A stretch of 64,000 bases of DNA from Pseudomonas sp. GD03944 (GTDB taxonomy: Bacteria > Pseudomonadota > Gammaproteobacteria > Pseudomonadales > Pseudomonadaceae), in the NCBI RefSeq assembly GCF_029839275.1, contig NZ_JAOCAH010000001.1, forward strand, positions 1 to 64,000, given 5' to 3'. The position numbers were made by a program, and so were the translations under genes. Numbering within the stretch: position 1 is the stretch's first letter; every line of letters starts with the position of its first letter. The notes below the pieces were generated by a model. That model was not told the origin of the DNA. It worked only from the letters and a program-made list of their open reading frames with translations, and did not search any database. Shown here piece by piece: positions 55,752 through 64,000 of the stretch.

Positions 55752-56759
55752 ATGCCCTCAGAATCCACCGCCACCCCGTCTACGCCAGCCCTTCTGTCCC
55801 GCCGCTTCAGCGTCGCGCCCATGATGGATTGGACTGATCGGCACTGCCGCTACTTCCTGCGCCAACTGTCGCGGCACGCCCTGCTGTACACCGAGATGGT
55901 CACCACCGGCGCCGTGCTGCACGGCGATACCGCGCGCTTCCTGCGCCACAGCGCAGCGGAATACCCCCTGGCCCTGCAACTGGGCGGCAGCGTGCCGGCG
56001 GACCTGGCGGCCTGCGCCAAACTGGCCGAAGCCGCTGGCTACAACGAGGTCAACCTGAACGTCGGCTGTCCGAGCGACCGGGTGCAGAACAACATGATCG
56101 GCGCCTGCCTGATGGGCCATCCGGCGCTGGTGGCCGATTGCGTGAAGGCCATGCAGGACGCGGTCAGCATTCCGGTGACAGTGAAGCACCGCATCGGCAT
56201 CGACGGTCGCGACAGCTATGCCGAGCTGTGCGACTTCATCGGCCAGGTGCGTGACGCCGGCTGCCGCAGCTTCACCGTGCATGCGCGCATCGCCATCCTG
56301 TCGGGCCTGTCGCCCAAGGAAAACCGCGAAATCCCGCCGCTGCGCTACGACATCGCCACGCAGGTCAAAGAGGACTTCCCGGACCTGGAGATCATCCTCA
56401 ACGGCGGCATCAAGACCCTGGAGGCCTGCGAGGAACACCTGCAGACCTTTGACGGTGTGATGCTCGGCCGCGAGGCGTACCACAACCCCTATTTGCTGGC
56501 CCAGGTCGACAACCGCCTGTTCGGCACCGACACGCCGGTGCTCAGCCGCTTCGAGGCGATGCAGAGCATGCGCGACTACATCGCACAGCACCTGGACGAA
56601 GGCGGCAGCCTGCACCACGTCACCCGCCATATGCTGGGCCTGGCCCAGGGCTTCAAGGGGGCCCGGCGCTTCCGCCAGCTGCTGTCCGTCGACATCCACA
56701 AGACCGACAACCCGCTCGCCCTGTTCGACCAGGCGGCCGACCTGCTGCAGGGCCACTGA
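55752..56759 (+). CDS. dusA: tRNA-dihydrouridine(20/20a) synthase
   Basis: 335 aa, FMN-dependent Dus family: RRFSVAPMMDWTDRHCRYFLR at the N-terminus, the catalytic cysteine in NLNVGCPSDRVQ, FMN contacts in VTVKHRIGID and FTVHARIAILSGLSPKENREIPPLRY, and ILNGGI further on. The SPKENR segment is diagnostic of DusA. The start at 55752 is 20 codons inside the open frame and matches family starts. tal follows 78 bp downstream, as in other Pseudomonas. Confidence 0.95.
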   Translation: MPSESTATPSTPALLSRRFSVAPMMDWTDRHCRYFLRQLSRHALLYTEMVTTGAVLHGDTARFLRHSAAEYPLALQLGGSVPADLAACAKLAEAAGYNEVNLNVGCPSDRVQNNMIGACLMGHPALVADCVKAMQDAVSIPVTVKHRIGIDGRDSYAELCDFIGQVRDAGCRSFTVHARIAILSGLSPKENREIPPLRYDIATQVKEDFPDLEIILNGGIKTLEACEEHLQTFDGVMLGREAYHNPYLLAQVDNRLFGTDTPVLSRFEAMQSMRDYIAQHLDEGGSLHHVTRHMLGLAQGFKGARRFRQLLSVDIHKTDNPLALFDQAADLLQGH

Positions 56760-56837
56760 TACCGGCCCGCCGCCAGCAGTTGAGCCGCTCCGGCAGCTCG
56801 GGTAAGGTCATGACACCTGCATCGACAAGGCTGTGTC

Positions 56838-57764
56838 ATGACCTCCAAGCTGGAACAACTCAAGCAGTTCACCACCGTGGTTGCCGACACCGGCGACTTC
56901 GACGCCATTGCCCGACTGAAACCGGTCGACGCCACCACCAACCCGTCCCTGCTCCTCAAGGCCGCCGCCCTGCCGCGCTACAGCGACCTGCTGCAGAGCG
57001 CCGTGCACAGCAGCAAGGGCGACCTGGACCTGGCCTGCGATCGCTTCGGCGTGGCCGTGGGGCAAGAGATCCTCAAGGTGATTCCGGGCCGTATTTCCAC
57101 CGAGGTGGATGCGCGTCTTTCGTTCGACACCCAAGCTACCCTGCGCCGCGCCGAGCGGCTGGTGGACCTGTACGACCAGGCCGGCATCGGCCGCGACCGC
57201 GTGCTGATCAAGATCGCCTCGACCTGGGAAGGCATCCGCGCCGCCGAGCAACTGGAAAAGGCCGGCGTGCAGACCAACCTCACCCTGCTCTTCTCCTTCG
57301 CCCAGGCTCAGGCCTGCGCCGATGCCGGGGCGTTTCTCATCTCGCCGTTCGTGGGGCGTATCTACGACTGGTACAAGAAAGCCGAAAGCCGCGACTACGT
57401 GGGCGCCGAGGACCCGGGCGTGCAGTCGGTCACGCGCATTTACGATTACTACAAGGCCAACGACTACCAGACGGTCGTCATGGGGGCGAGCTTCCGCAAC
57501 CTGGGCCAGATCGAACAACTGGCCGGTTGCGACCGCCTGACCATCAGCCCCGAGCTGCTGCAGCAACTGGCCGACGACCAGGGCAACCTGGCGCGCAAGC
57601 TGTCGCCTGGTGCGGCAAGCGAAGCCCGCCAGACCCTCGACGAGAGCCAGTTCCGCTGGGCGCTCAACGAGGACGCCATGGCCACCGAAAAGCTGGCAGA
57701 AGGCATCCGCCAGTTCGCACGCGATCAGGAAAAGCTGGAAAAGCTGCTCGCGGGCAACGCCTGA
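56838..57764 (+). CDS. tal: Transaldolase
   Basis: 308 aa, class I transaldolase: [13 protein letters not shown] at the N-terminus, Schiff-base lysine in [15 protein letters not shown] (about residue 131), and the PFVGRIYDW segment. Non-oxidative pentose phosphate pathway, cytoplasmic. A strong hairpin follows directly. Confidence 0.97.
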   Translation: MTSKLEQLKQFTTVVADTGDFDAIARLKPVDATTNPSLLLKAAALPRYSDLLQSAVHSSKGDLDLACDRFGVAVGQEILKVIPGRISTEVDARLSFDTQATLRRAERLVDLYDQAGIGRDRVLIKIASTWEGIRAAEQLEKAGVQTNLTLLFSFAQAQACADAGAFLISPFVGRIYDWYKKAESRDYVGAEDPGVQSVTRIYDYYKANDYQTVVMGASFRNLGQIEQLAGCDRLTISPELLQQLADDQGNLARKLSPGAASEARQTLDESQFRWALNEDAMATEKLAEGIRQFARDQEKLEKLLAGNA

Positions 57765-57769
57765 ATGCA

Positions 57770-57802
57770 AACCGGGGCGCCGATCTTATCGGCGCCCCGG
57801 TT
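57770..57802. terminator. Hairpin between convergent tal and rssC
   Basis: AACCGGGGCGCCGAT and ATCGGCGCCCCGGTT form a perfect 15-bp stem with a three-base loop. It lacks a long T run but is very stable and sits between two convergent genes. Confidence 0.75.
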
Positions 57803-57823
57803 CAGGTAACAGGCATATGACGG

Positions 57824-58318
57824 TCAGTGGTGTTCGAGGGCGCTGACCAGGTCGTGGAACGCCTCGCGATTGGAGTCGTTCAAGCCCATCAGAATACGGT
57901 GCGCTTCCAGCACCTTGGCCCGCACCACCTCTTCGGACTGATCCTGCGACGGCAGGTCGGTCAGCGCACCGGAGCACGGCACCGGGCAATCGACGATATT
58001 GAACACCTGGTCGAAGCCCATCGACTGCAGCAGGCGGGTAATGTCCGCGTGGGTGGTCACCACGGTGGGCAGCAGGCCGACTTTCTGCCGCGAGAGGATC
58101 GACAGTTTCGCCAGCAACCCCAGGGTGGTGCTGTCGATACTGCGTGTCTCGGTCAGGTCGATGACAATGGCGGAGAAGTTCAGCGAGGTGAAAATCTTTT
58201 CAATCGTGGCATCCAGCGCCGAGCACAATGTCAGGCGCACTTCACCGACAAACTTCAGGACAAAGGTACCGTCCTGTTCGGCGAATTGGATTCTACCGGG
58301 GCTCATCCCAGGATTCAT
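57824..58318 (-). CDS. rssC: STAS-domain anti-sigma factor antagonist, RssC-like
   Basis: 164 aa. The STAS domain (about 10-110) contains the phosphorylatable serine region IDSTTLGLLAKLSI; the C-terminal extension (SEEVVRAKVLEAHRILMGLNDSNREAFHDLVSALEHH) matches the PA2797-type product. It is the predicted substrate of the RssB phosphatase and overlaps its gene by four bases. In P. aeruginosa this pair influences RpoS-linked signalling. Confidence 0.88.
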   Translation of the reverse strand: MNPGMSPGRIQFAEQDGTFVLKFVGEVRLTLCSALDATIEKIFTSLNFSAIVIDLTETRSIDSTTLGLLAKLSILSRQKVGLLPTVVTTHADITRLLQSMGFDQVFNIVDCPVPCSGALTDLPSQDQSEEVVRAKVLEAHRILMGLNDSNREAFHDLVSALEHH

Positions 58319-59499
58319 GCAAGGTTCCTGCTTAACACCAGCAAGGCAATATCATCCGGCATATCCGCCAGATTCGCCAGCCCAAACACATTTCGCAAAC
58401 CATCCAGGGTTCCGCCCGCCGAGCTGACCAATTGGGGCAGCGCGGTCTCTTTTTCCTGCAGTGTTTCACCTGGCAGCAGATCCAGGATGCCGTCGGACAG
58501 CAACGTCAGGCTGAACGACGACGGCAGTTCCAGCACGTGATCGGAGTAAGCGACCTCGTCGAACAGGCCCACCGGCAGACCGCGCCCTTCCAGGTAGCGT
58601 GCCTCTCCATCCGTGAACAGCACCGGCAGCGGCAAATGCCCACCGATGCTGTAGGTCAACCTGTTGGTTTCTTCATCGATCACGCCGCCCAGCATGGTCA
58701 CGTGCTTGCCGAGCCTGCAGTTGATCAAGCCGCGGTTGATGTGCCCGAGCACGTCCGACGGCTTGAACTCCGGCAGCGTGCCGCCGCGGCGCCACTCGTA
58801 CAGCAGGCGCGTGGTCATGAACTTCAGCAGCACGGTGACGAAGGCGGACGACGCACCGTGGCCCGACACGTCGGCCAGGTAGAACGCCACGCGGCGCTCA
58901 TCGACCCGGAAGTAATCGACGAAATCCCCCGACAGGTACAGCGAAGGGATGATCTGGTGAGCGAACTTCAGGGAGCCCTCTTCCCAGGGGGTCACCGGCA
59001 ACATGTTCATCTGCACCTGGCGACCGGCATTCTGGTCTTCCTGCAGCAGGTGCAGGCTGGCCTGCAACTCGCGGTTGGCGGTTTCCAGCTTGTCGCGGTA
59101 GCGCTGGTTTTCCTGGCGCAGGAAGGCACGATCCAGCGCGCGACGCACCGAGTGCTCGAGCACGGCCAGGTCTTCCAGGGGTTTGATCAGGTAGTCGGCG
59201 GCGCCCAGGCGCAGGGCCTCGACCGCATCGGTCATCACGCCGGCACCGGACACCACGATCACCGGGGTATCGACCCCCAGTTCGTTGATGCGGCGGATCA
59301 GTTCGAGGCCGTCAACCTGCGGCATGCGCAGGTCGCAGATCACCAGATCCGGCTCCTCGCGCTTGAACACGTCCAGGCCTTGCAGGCCATTGTTGGCTTG
59401 CAGGACGTTGAAGCCACTGTCTTCCAAGTAGGCCGCGAGACTCGCGCGCACCACTTCGTCGTCATCGATTATCAGCAGCGTGGCACTGGTTTTGTGCAT
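58315..59499 (-). CDS. rssB: Response regulator with PP2C phosphatase output, RssB-like
   Basis: 394 aa. Receiver domain (about 7-120) with Asp in VICDLRMPQ and Lys in IKPLED, a coiled-coil linker (FLRQENQRYRDKLETANREL), and a SpoIIE/PP2C phosphatase domain with metal-binding DFVDYFRV, LADVSGHG and LLSDGILDL. The ATG at 59499 is chosen; a TTG five codons earlier is possible. The phosphatase is predicted to dephosphorylate the adjacent STAS protein. Confidence 0.9.
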   Translation of the reverse strand: MHKTSATLLIIDDDEVVRASLAAYLEDSGFNVLQANNGLQGLDVFKREEPDLVICDLRMPQVDGLELIRRINELGVDTPVIVVSGAGVMTDAVEALRLGAADYLIKPLEDLAVLEHSVRRALDRAFLRQENQRYRDKLETANRELQASLHLLQEDQNAGRQVQMNMLPVTPWEEGSLKFAHQIIPSLYLSGDFVDYFRVDERRVAFYLADVSGHGASSAFVTVLLKFMTTRLLYEWRRGGTLPEFKPSDVLGHINRGLINCRLGKHVTMLGGVIDEETNRLTYSIGGHLPLPVLFTDGEARYLEGRGLPVGLFDEVAYSDHVLELPSSFSLTLLSDGILDLLPGETLQEKETALPQLVSSAGGTLDGLRNVFGLANLADMPDDIALLVLSRNLA

Positions 59500-59712
59500 G
59501 GGATATCCAGGCAAACTGCGCCGGGGATGGTTGACGTAAACGCCAGGCCAAGCCTGAGCGCGCCTACTCGATTCGCGTTAAGGCGCAGACGGTACTCCCA
59601 TCCGTACCTCGATTCAAGCGTACGCCGATCGTCGTAACACGACTTTACACCCGAAATCAGCGAAGGTTATAAGAGCCGCTGGAGAGCCCCTATAACAAAG
59701 AGGATAGCGCCA

Positions 59713-60012
59713 ATGAGCCAAAGCGATCGCGATTACAGTGAAAAGCGCGATTACATCCGCATGCGGCTGGAAACGCCGGTCACGCTGCACCACGCCGGCC
59801 GGGAGATTCCCGCCCTGTGCCTCGACCTGTCGAGCACCGGCATGCAGCTCGAAGCCGAAAGCGCCCTGAACACGGGCGACAAGGTTCGCGTGCACATCCC
59901 CTCCGAACATGACGCCCTCAAGGGGCTGGAAGCCGAAGCCGAGGTGGTGCGTGTCGCGGCCCTGGACGGTGGCCGCCAGACCATCGGCCTGACCATCATT
60001 TCGATGACCTGA
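59713..60012 (+). CDS. PilZ-domain c-di-GMP binding protein
   Basis: 99 aa, a single PilZ domain: the RxxxR motif appears as RDYIRMR (about 12-18) and the [D/N]xSxxG motif as DLSSTGM (about 37-43), both intact, so c-di-GMP binding is expected. It is encoded between rssB and mlaA as in P. aeruginosa PA2799. A terminator follows 18 bp after the stop. Confidence 0.92.
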   Translation: MSQSDRDYSEKRDYIRMRLETPVTLHHAGREIPALCLDLSSTGMQLEAESALNTGDKVRVHIPSEHDALKGLEAEAEVVRVAALDGGRQTIGLTIISMT

Positions 60013-60030
60013 GCGCTGACATTCAGACAC

Positions 60031-60060
60031 AAAAAAGGCGGCCCGCAGGCCGCCTTTTTT
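60031..60060. terminator. Bidirectional terminator between pilZ gene and mlaA
   Basis: AAAAAAGGCGGCC-CGCA-GGCCGCCTTTTTT: a perfect 13-bp stem with A and T runs, between convergent genes. Confidence 0.95.
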
Positions 60061-60074
60061 ATTTGCTCGACGAC

Positions 60075-60776
60075 TTAGAAGTCGTCTTCGACATCGCCGT
60101 CCTTGACCCGGAACTCACGATTCTGCAGGTAGGCATTGCGGATGAAGATGTACTTGTCGCCGCTGATCAGCTTCTCGGCCGACAGCAGGCTGGCACGGGT
60201 GTCCACCACGTCCACGCCACGGGTCACGTTGCGGGTCGGCACGTGGTCCATGTACGGGTAAGGCTCGAGCAGCGAATCCGGCAGGCGGCCGGCGGCGTCA
60301 CGCACCGAGCTTGGGCCGAGGAATGGCAGCACCAGGTACGGGCCGCTGTCCAGACCCCAGACGCCCAGGGTCTGGCCGAAGTCTTCGTCGGTCTTGTTCA
60401 GGCCCATCTGCTTGGCGACATCGAAGAAGCCGAGCACGCCGATGGTGGTGTTCAGTAGCAGGCGGCTGGTGTCCACGCCGGCGTCATGGATCTTGCCCTG
60501 CAGCAGGTTGTTGGCCAGGTTGCCGACATCGCCCAGGTTACCGAAGACGTTGTGCACGCCGTCTTCCAGGAATTTCGGGGTGACGGTCTGGTAACCCTGG
60601 GCCAGCGGCTTGAGCGCGTAGGTGTCGAGGGTATCGTTGAAGCGGAACATCGCCCGGTTGAAGCCTTCCCACGGATCTTCCTCGGCGGCTTGCGCCACGG
60701 CAGGCAGCAGCACCAGGCTGGCACAGGCAACCAGTCGGCTCAGGCGGTCGAGCCAGCTCACACCCATTACACGCAT
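60075..60776 (-). CDS. mlaA: MlaA (VacJ) outer-membrane lipid asymmetry protein
   Basis: 233 aa. A signal peptide (about 1-30, ending AVAQA) lacks the usual lipobox cysteine. The mature MlaA core is DPWEGFNRAMFRFND, LLNTTIGVLGFFDVAKQMGL, TLGVWGLDSGPYLVLPFLGPSSVRDAAG and a C-terminal FRVKDGDVEDDF. It extracts misplaced phospholipids from the outer leaflet with OmpC/OmpF-type porins. GGAGAC precedes the ATG at 60776. Confidence 0.95.
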   Translation of the reverse strand: MRVMGVSWLDRLSRLVACASLVLLPAVAQAAEEDPWEGFNRAMFRFNDTLDTYALKPLAQGYQTVTPKFLEDGVHNVFGNLGDVGNLANNLLQGKIHDAGVDTSRLLLNTTIGVLGFFDVAKQMGLNKTDEDFGQTLGVWGLDSGPYLVLPFLGPSSVRDAAGRLPDSLLEPYPYMDHVPTRNVTRGVDVVDTRASLLSAEKLISGDKYIFIRNAYLQNREFRVKDGDVEDDF

Positions 60777-60997
60777 TACAGTCTCCTTGAGCGAATCGAA
60801 TCATGGCGCCATGACACCATCACGGCGCGCAGTATAAGGCCTGAGCCACCTGAATAGGCAGCATAGCGGACAAAACGCCTCGCGATCATGAGCCAATAGT
60901 GAGCCCGCCATCACAGGTCGCAGCTGTCACCCGGCGGTCATCGGCCTGTCATCCTCGGCCTTTAAGCTGGACTAGACCATTTTCCAGGATGCCGACC

Positions 60998-61711
60998 ATG
61001 ACCGAGCCCTACGCACCGCCCGCCTTTACCGCTCTGCTGTTCGGCCTGTCGGGTTGCCTGGTGGACTTCGGCGCACGCAGCGTGCCCGTGGCGTTGCAGC
61101 GCCGCTACCCGGATCATCGCGGCGCGGCCGCCAGCCTGGAACAGGTGCTCGGCCGCGCGCCCAGCGCCAAGGAGCGCCAGGCCTTCGAACAGACCCTGAT
61201 CGAGGTGGCGGCGGAGCATGCCGAGGCCACACCAGGCGCGCTCGATGTCCTGCACCAGCAACACGCGCAACAGGTGCCCTGTGCCTGGCTCGACGAGTTG
61301 CCCCGCGATGCCAGCGTAAGCCTGGCCAGTGCCCTGCCCGCCTGGCTGCCGGCGGCCAGCAACCAGCAGTGCCGCCCATGGCCGGCGCCCGATGCCTGCT
61401 GGCAGGCGCTCAAGGAATTGCAGGTCGACCGGCTCGACGGCTGCGTGCTGATCAGTGGCGAACCCCGCTTGCTGGAGGCAGGGCTCAAGGCCGGTCTGTG
61501 GACCGTCGGCCTGGCCGCCTGCGGTCCGCTGTGCGGCCAGGCACCGGCGGACTGGGAGGCCCTGCCCACCGAGGAACGCGACCAGTTGCGCACCCAGGCC
61601 ACCCTGGCCCTCTACCGCCTGGGCGTGCATTCGGTCATCGACCACCTGCTGGACCTGGGCCCATGCCTGGATGACCTGGCCGCCCGACGACACAAGGGCG
61701 AAAAACCATGA
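60998..61711 (+). CDS. Phosphonoacetaldehyde hydrolase-like HAD pseudoenzyme
   Basis: 237 aa, aligned by eye with PhnX: FGLSGCLVDFG corresponds to the PhnX DWAGTxVDFG motif, RPWPAPDACWQALKEL to its GRPWPxxA segment, and LLEAGLKAGLWTVGL to ILEGRRAGMWTVAL. The nucleophile aspartate is replaced by Gly, the later Asp-Asp magnesium pair is replaced by ISG, and the cap lysine region is missing, so phosphonatase activity is unlikely. The ATG at 60998 has AGGA eight bases upstream. It overlaps the HD gene by four bases, implying joint function (PA2803/PA2804-like pair). Confidence 0.78.
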   Translation: MTEPYAPPAFTALLFGLSGCLVDFGARSVPVALQRRYPDHRGAAASLEQVLGRAPSAKERQAFEQTLIEVAAEHAEATPGALDVLHQQHAQQVPCAWLDELPRDASVSLASALPAWLPAASNQQCRPWPAPDACWQALKELQVDRLDGCVLISGEPRLLEAGLKAGLWTVGLAACGPLCGQAPADWEALPTEERDQLRTQATLALYRLGVHSVIDHLLDLGPCLDDLAARRHKGEKP

Positions 61712-62247
61712 CCCATCCCTTTATCGCCCAGCTCGCCGGACGCTTCGCCAGCCACGGCAACGAGCCCTATGGCGAAGCCATCAGCCAGACCCAGCACGCG
61801 TTGCAGTGCGCGACCCTGGCCGAGCGCTCGGGCTGCAGTGATTCCATGATCATCGCAGCACTCTTGCACGACATCGGCCACCTCTACGAAACGCCGGATG
61901 ACATTGACCAGCACGACCTGCGCCACCAGGAACACGCGGCCAATCTGTTACGCGATGTGTTGCCCGAAGCGGTCTGGCAACCCATTCGCCTGCACGTGGC
62001 CGCCAAGCGCTACCTGTGCGCGGTCGATGTGCAGTACCAGGCTGGCCTGTCCCAGGCATCCCGGCACAGCCTGGCCTTGCAGGGCGGTCCGTTCGACGAC
62101 CGCGAAGCAGAGGCCTTCCTGCGTGCACCCTTCGCTCAGGACGCCCTAACCCTGCGCCGCCTGGACGACCTGGGCAAGGACCCGGCCATGCGCACCCCGC
62201 CCCTTGAGCACTTCTACCTACGGCTCGAGCGGCTGCTGATCGCTTGA
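61708..62247 (+). CDS. HD-domain oxygenase of the PhnZ type
   Basis: 179 aa. HD-domain metal ligands appear as QTQHALQCA, IAALLHDIGHL (HD), LRHQEHAANLL and IRLHVAAKRYL; the set resembles the diiron PhnZ oxygenase that cleaves 2-amino-1-hydroxyethylphosphonate. The EPYGEAIS segment before the first histidine fits the PhnZ substrate tyrosine region. No PhnY or phosphonate transporter gene is nearby, so the real substrate is open. Translationally coupled to the PhnX-like gene. Confidence 0.82.
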   Translation: MTHPFIAQLAGRFASHGNEPYGEAISQTQHALQCATLAERSGCSDSMIIAALLHDIGHLYETPDDIDQHDLRHQEHAANLLRDVLPEAVWQPIRLHVAAKRYLCAVDVQYQAGLSQASRHSLALQGGPFDDREAEAFLRAPFAQDALTLRRLDDLGKDPAMRTPPLEHFYLRLERLLIA

Positions 62248-62355
62248 TCCACGACAGGCAAAGCAGCACCGCTTGGATTAACCTGAAGGCACGGCATGGA
62301 CTTTTCGCCGCCGCGCAAGGTCAATGCTTTTGCCTATCAGTAAAGGGAGAGCCTT

Positions 62356-62622
62356 ATGCCTGCAAACCGTCTGCAGCAGCAGTTGGATGACCTGCGCAAC
62401 CAACTGGCCCAGGACCCACCGCTCAGTGAGGAAGAACGGGCATCGCTGTTCGTCCTCACCCAGGAGATCGAACTGCAACTGGCGCAACAGGCTGCCGCCT
62501 CGCCAAACGCCACGCTGATCGATGGCGTCAACCTGGCAGTGGAGCGCTTCGAAGCCAGCCACCCCACCCTGGCCGGCACGCTGCGCAACATCATGCAGAG
62601 CCTGGCCAACATGGGGATCTGA
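62356..62622 (+). CDS. DUF4404 family protein
   Basis: 88 aa, MPANRLQQQLDDLRNQLAQ..., a short helical protein with FEASHPTLAGTLRNIMQSLANMGI at the C-terminus, matching DUF4404. No membrane segment or catalytic motif. AAAGGGAGAG precedes the ATG. Conserved just upstream of queF in Pseudomonas; function unknown. Confidence 0.88.
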   Translation: MPANRLQQQLDDLRNQLAQDPPLSEEERASLFVLTQEIELQLAQQAAASPNATLIDGVNLAVERFEASHPTLAGTLRNIMQSLANMGI

Positions 62623-62646
62623 TACCCCGGCGTGGCATGCGCTCAT

Positions 62647-62675
62647 AAAAAACCCCGGCAATGGCCGGGGTTTTT
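62647..62675. terminator. Bidirectional terminator between DUF4404 gene and queF
   Basis: AAAAAACCCCGGC-CATT-type loop-GGCCGGGGTTTTT: a long GC stem with A and T runs between convergent genes. Confidence 0.93.
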
Positions 62676-62677
62676 CA

Positions 62678-63508
62678 TTACTGGCGCACCAGTCGCCGGT
62701 TGTCGGTCTCGACGGCCGCGGTGCTGCGGTAGGGATTGATGTCCAGCCCGCCACGGCGCACGTAGCGCGCGTATACCGTCAGCGCTTGTGGCTGCAGCAG
62801 GCGCTGCAGGTCGAGGAAGATCCGCTCCACGCACTGCTCGTGAAAGTCCGCGTGCTGGCGGAAGCTCACCAGGTAGGCCAGCAGGCTGGCGGGATCGAGT
62901 GCCGGCCCACGGTATTGCACCACCACCGTGCCCCAGTCCGGCTGGCCGGTGACTGGGCAGTTGGACTTCAGCAGGTGGCTGTAGAGGCTTTCCTCCACCA
63001 CGCGCCCGGCGTCGCAGCGCAGCAGCTCGGGCTGCGGCTGGGCGTAGTTGCTGATGCTCACGTCGAGGTCATCGATGCAGACGCCTGGCAGCGTGGCCAC
63101 GCCGTCCCGCGCCACCTCATCCAGGCTGCGCACCCGCACCCCGACCGGCTTGCCGGCCGCGGCGGACAGGTCCTTGCGCAGCACGGCTTCCAGCTCGGCC
63201 ACGTCGGCGAACACCGTCTGGTTCAGCGAGTTGAGGTACAGCTTGAACGACTTCGACTCGATGATGTTCGGCGAATCCGCCGGAATCGCGAACTCGCCGA
63301 TGGCCACCACCGGCTTGCCCGACGGCAGCAGCCAGGACAGCTCGAAGCAGTTCCAGTAATCCACGCCTTGGTACGGCAAGGTGCTAGCCGTCAGGCCCAG
63401 CTCGGCCCACTTCGCGGCACGCGGAATGGGGAACAGCAGCGACGGCGTGTAGGTGGAGACGTATTCGCTGGATTTGCCCAGCGGAGAATCTTCTGCAGCG
63501 GGATGCAT
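62678..63508 (-). CDS. queF: NADPH-dependent 7-cyano-7-deazaguanine reductase
   Basis: 276 aa, the long two-domain QueF type. It reduces preQ0 to preQ1 in queuosine synthesis. The catalytic cysteine and aspartate are in [14 protein letters not shown], and the NADPH motif region is [14 protein letters not shown]. The ATG at 63508 ([17 protein letters not shown]) agrees with known starts. Confidence 0.97.
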   Translation of the reverse strand: MHPAAEDSPLGKSSEYVSTYTPSLLFPIPRAAKWAELGLTASTLPYQGVDYWNCFELSWLLPSGKPVVAIGEFAIPADSPNIIESKSFKLYLNSLNQTVFADVAELEAVLRKDLSAAAGKPVGVRVRSLDEVARDGVATLPGVCIDDLDVSISNYAQPQPELLRCDAGRVVEESLYSHLLKSNCPVTGQPDWGTVVVQYRGPALDPASLLAYLVSFRQHADFHEQCVERIFLDLQRLLQPQALTVYARYVRRGGLDINPYRSTAAVETDNRRLVRQ

Positions 63509-63551
63509 GGTGGAAACCTGAATCAGCAAGAACGAAGGCGGTGCGGCGTGC

Positions 63552-64000
63552 TTACGCCAGCTCCGCCACGACAGCGGCCAGGGCCTGGGACGGGCTGGCG
63601 GCCTGGCTGATCGGGCGGCCGATCACCAGGTAGTCGGAACCGGCATCCAGGGCCTGGCGCGGGGTGAGAATGCGGCGCTGGTCATCCTGGGCGCTGCCGG
63701 CCGGGCGAATCCCCGGGGTGACCAGTTGCAGGCGCGGCTGGGCGATCTTCAGCGCCGTGGCTTCCTGCGCCGAGCAAACCAGACCGTCCATGCCGGCGCG
63801 GGACGCCAGCTCGGCCAGGCGCAGCACCTGCTCCTGGGGCTCGACGTCCAGGCCGATGCCGACCAGGTCTTCGCGCTCCATGCTGGTCAGCACGGTCACG
63901 CCGATCAGCAGCGGCTTGGGGCCGTTGAACTTGTCCAGGGTCTCGCGGCAGGCCGCCATCATGCGCAGGCCGCCGGAGCAGTGCACGTTGACCATCCACA
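63552..64000 (-). CDS. pyrF: Orotidine 5'-phosphate decarboxylase, C-terminal part
   Basis: About 149 C-terminal residues of PyrF; the N-terminus lies beyond the right edge. Visible family segments are [32 protein letters not shown] and [18 protein letters not shown], ending in the phosphate-binding [10 protein letters not shown]. It makes UMP from OMP in pyrimidine synthesis. The catalytic DxKxxD motif is outside the window. Confidence 0.95.
   Translation of the reverse strand, partial: WMVNVHCSGGLRMMAACRETLDKFNGPKPLLIGVTVLTSMEREDLVGIGLDVEPQEQVLRLAELASRAGMDGLVCSAQEATALKIAQPRLQLVTPGIRPAGSAQDDQRRILTPRQALDAGSDYLVIGRPISQAASPSQALAAVVAELA

Overview
This is a chromosomal window from a Pseudomonas, most likely the P. 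aeruginosa / P. resinovorans side of the genus. The evidence is a GC-rich genome, the gene string thrS-infC-rpmI-rplT-pheS-pheT-ihfA-merR, the string pauB / PA2778-like / PA2779-like, the string tal-rssC-rssB-pilZ-mlaA-phnX-like-HD-DUF4404-queF, and many Pseudomonas-type palindromic repeats. No phage, integrase, transposase, CRISPR array or rRNA was seen. The right end cuts through pyrF.

Layout. (1) 1-13.8 kb: aromatic catabolism. A flavoprotein with a near-perfect palindromic operator is followed by a protocatechuate beta-ketoadipate cluster, all on the minus strand: pcaI-pcaJ-pcaF-pcaB-pcaD-pcaC under PcaR, and pcaH-pcaG under PcaQ. A ZapE/AFG1-type ATPase and an AEC-type permease overlap into the pcaHG unit. 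Protocatechuate is ring-cleaved by PcaHG, processed by PcaB, PcaC and PcaD to 3-oxoadipate, activated by PcaIJ and split by PcaF to succinyl-CoA and acetyl-CoA.

(2) 13.8-22.9 kb: an envelope/redox/metal-type stress locus. It has a CcdA-thioredoxin membrane protein, a secreted protein with three exact 17-residue repeats, a DUF2790 protein, an OmpR/EnvZ-type two-component pair, a ferric-reductase-like haem membrane protein, a DoxX (HvfX-like) protein, and an HvfB (DUF692, MNIO)-HvfC (DUF2063) pair without the usual precursor gene. Four copies of a direct-repeat operator (ATACA-N5-ATACA) precede three separate transcription units. Three of them lie 143-149 bp from the first gene, in the same orientation relative to it. 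I read the locus as one regulon controlled by the embedded response regulator, possibly a dispersed RiPP (bufferin-like) system. This is the best candidate here for an undescribed system. Composite palindromic repeats fill 19.5-21.0 kb around a small membrane protein gene.

(3) 22.9-41.8 kb: two small genes behind a strongly structured leader with a Shine-Dalgarno-masking palindrome, then a defence island beside tRNA-Pro(GGG). The island holds a DUF3883 protein, a divergent 1912-aa DUF4011-helicase-nuclease protein, an Mrr-type endonuclease, a type I hsdM-hsdS-hsdR set, and a second hsdM whose 3' part is replaced by an HsdS-like segment and a Schlafen-type AlbA_2 domain. The island is visibly richer in AT than its flanks.

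(4) 41.9-64 kb: core genome. tRNA-Pro, merR, ihfA, pheT, pheS, rplT, rpmI, infC (ATT start), thrS, tRNA-Val(GAC), pauB, an exact 129-bp tandem repeat array of five units, PA2778/PA2779-like genes, a lipobox-bearing mqo behind a possible sigma-54 promoter, dusA, tal, rssC, rssB, a PilZ protein, mlaA, a catalytically degenerate PhnX-like protein with a PhnZ-like HD oxygenase, a DUF4404 gene, queF and partial pyrF.
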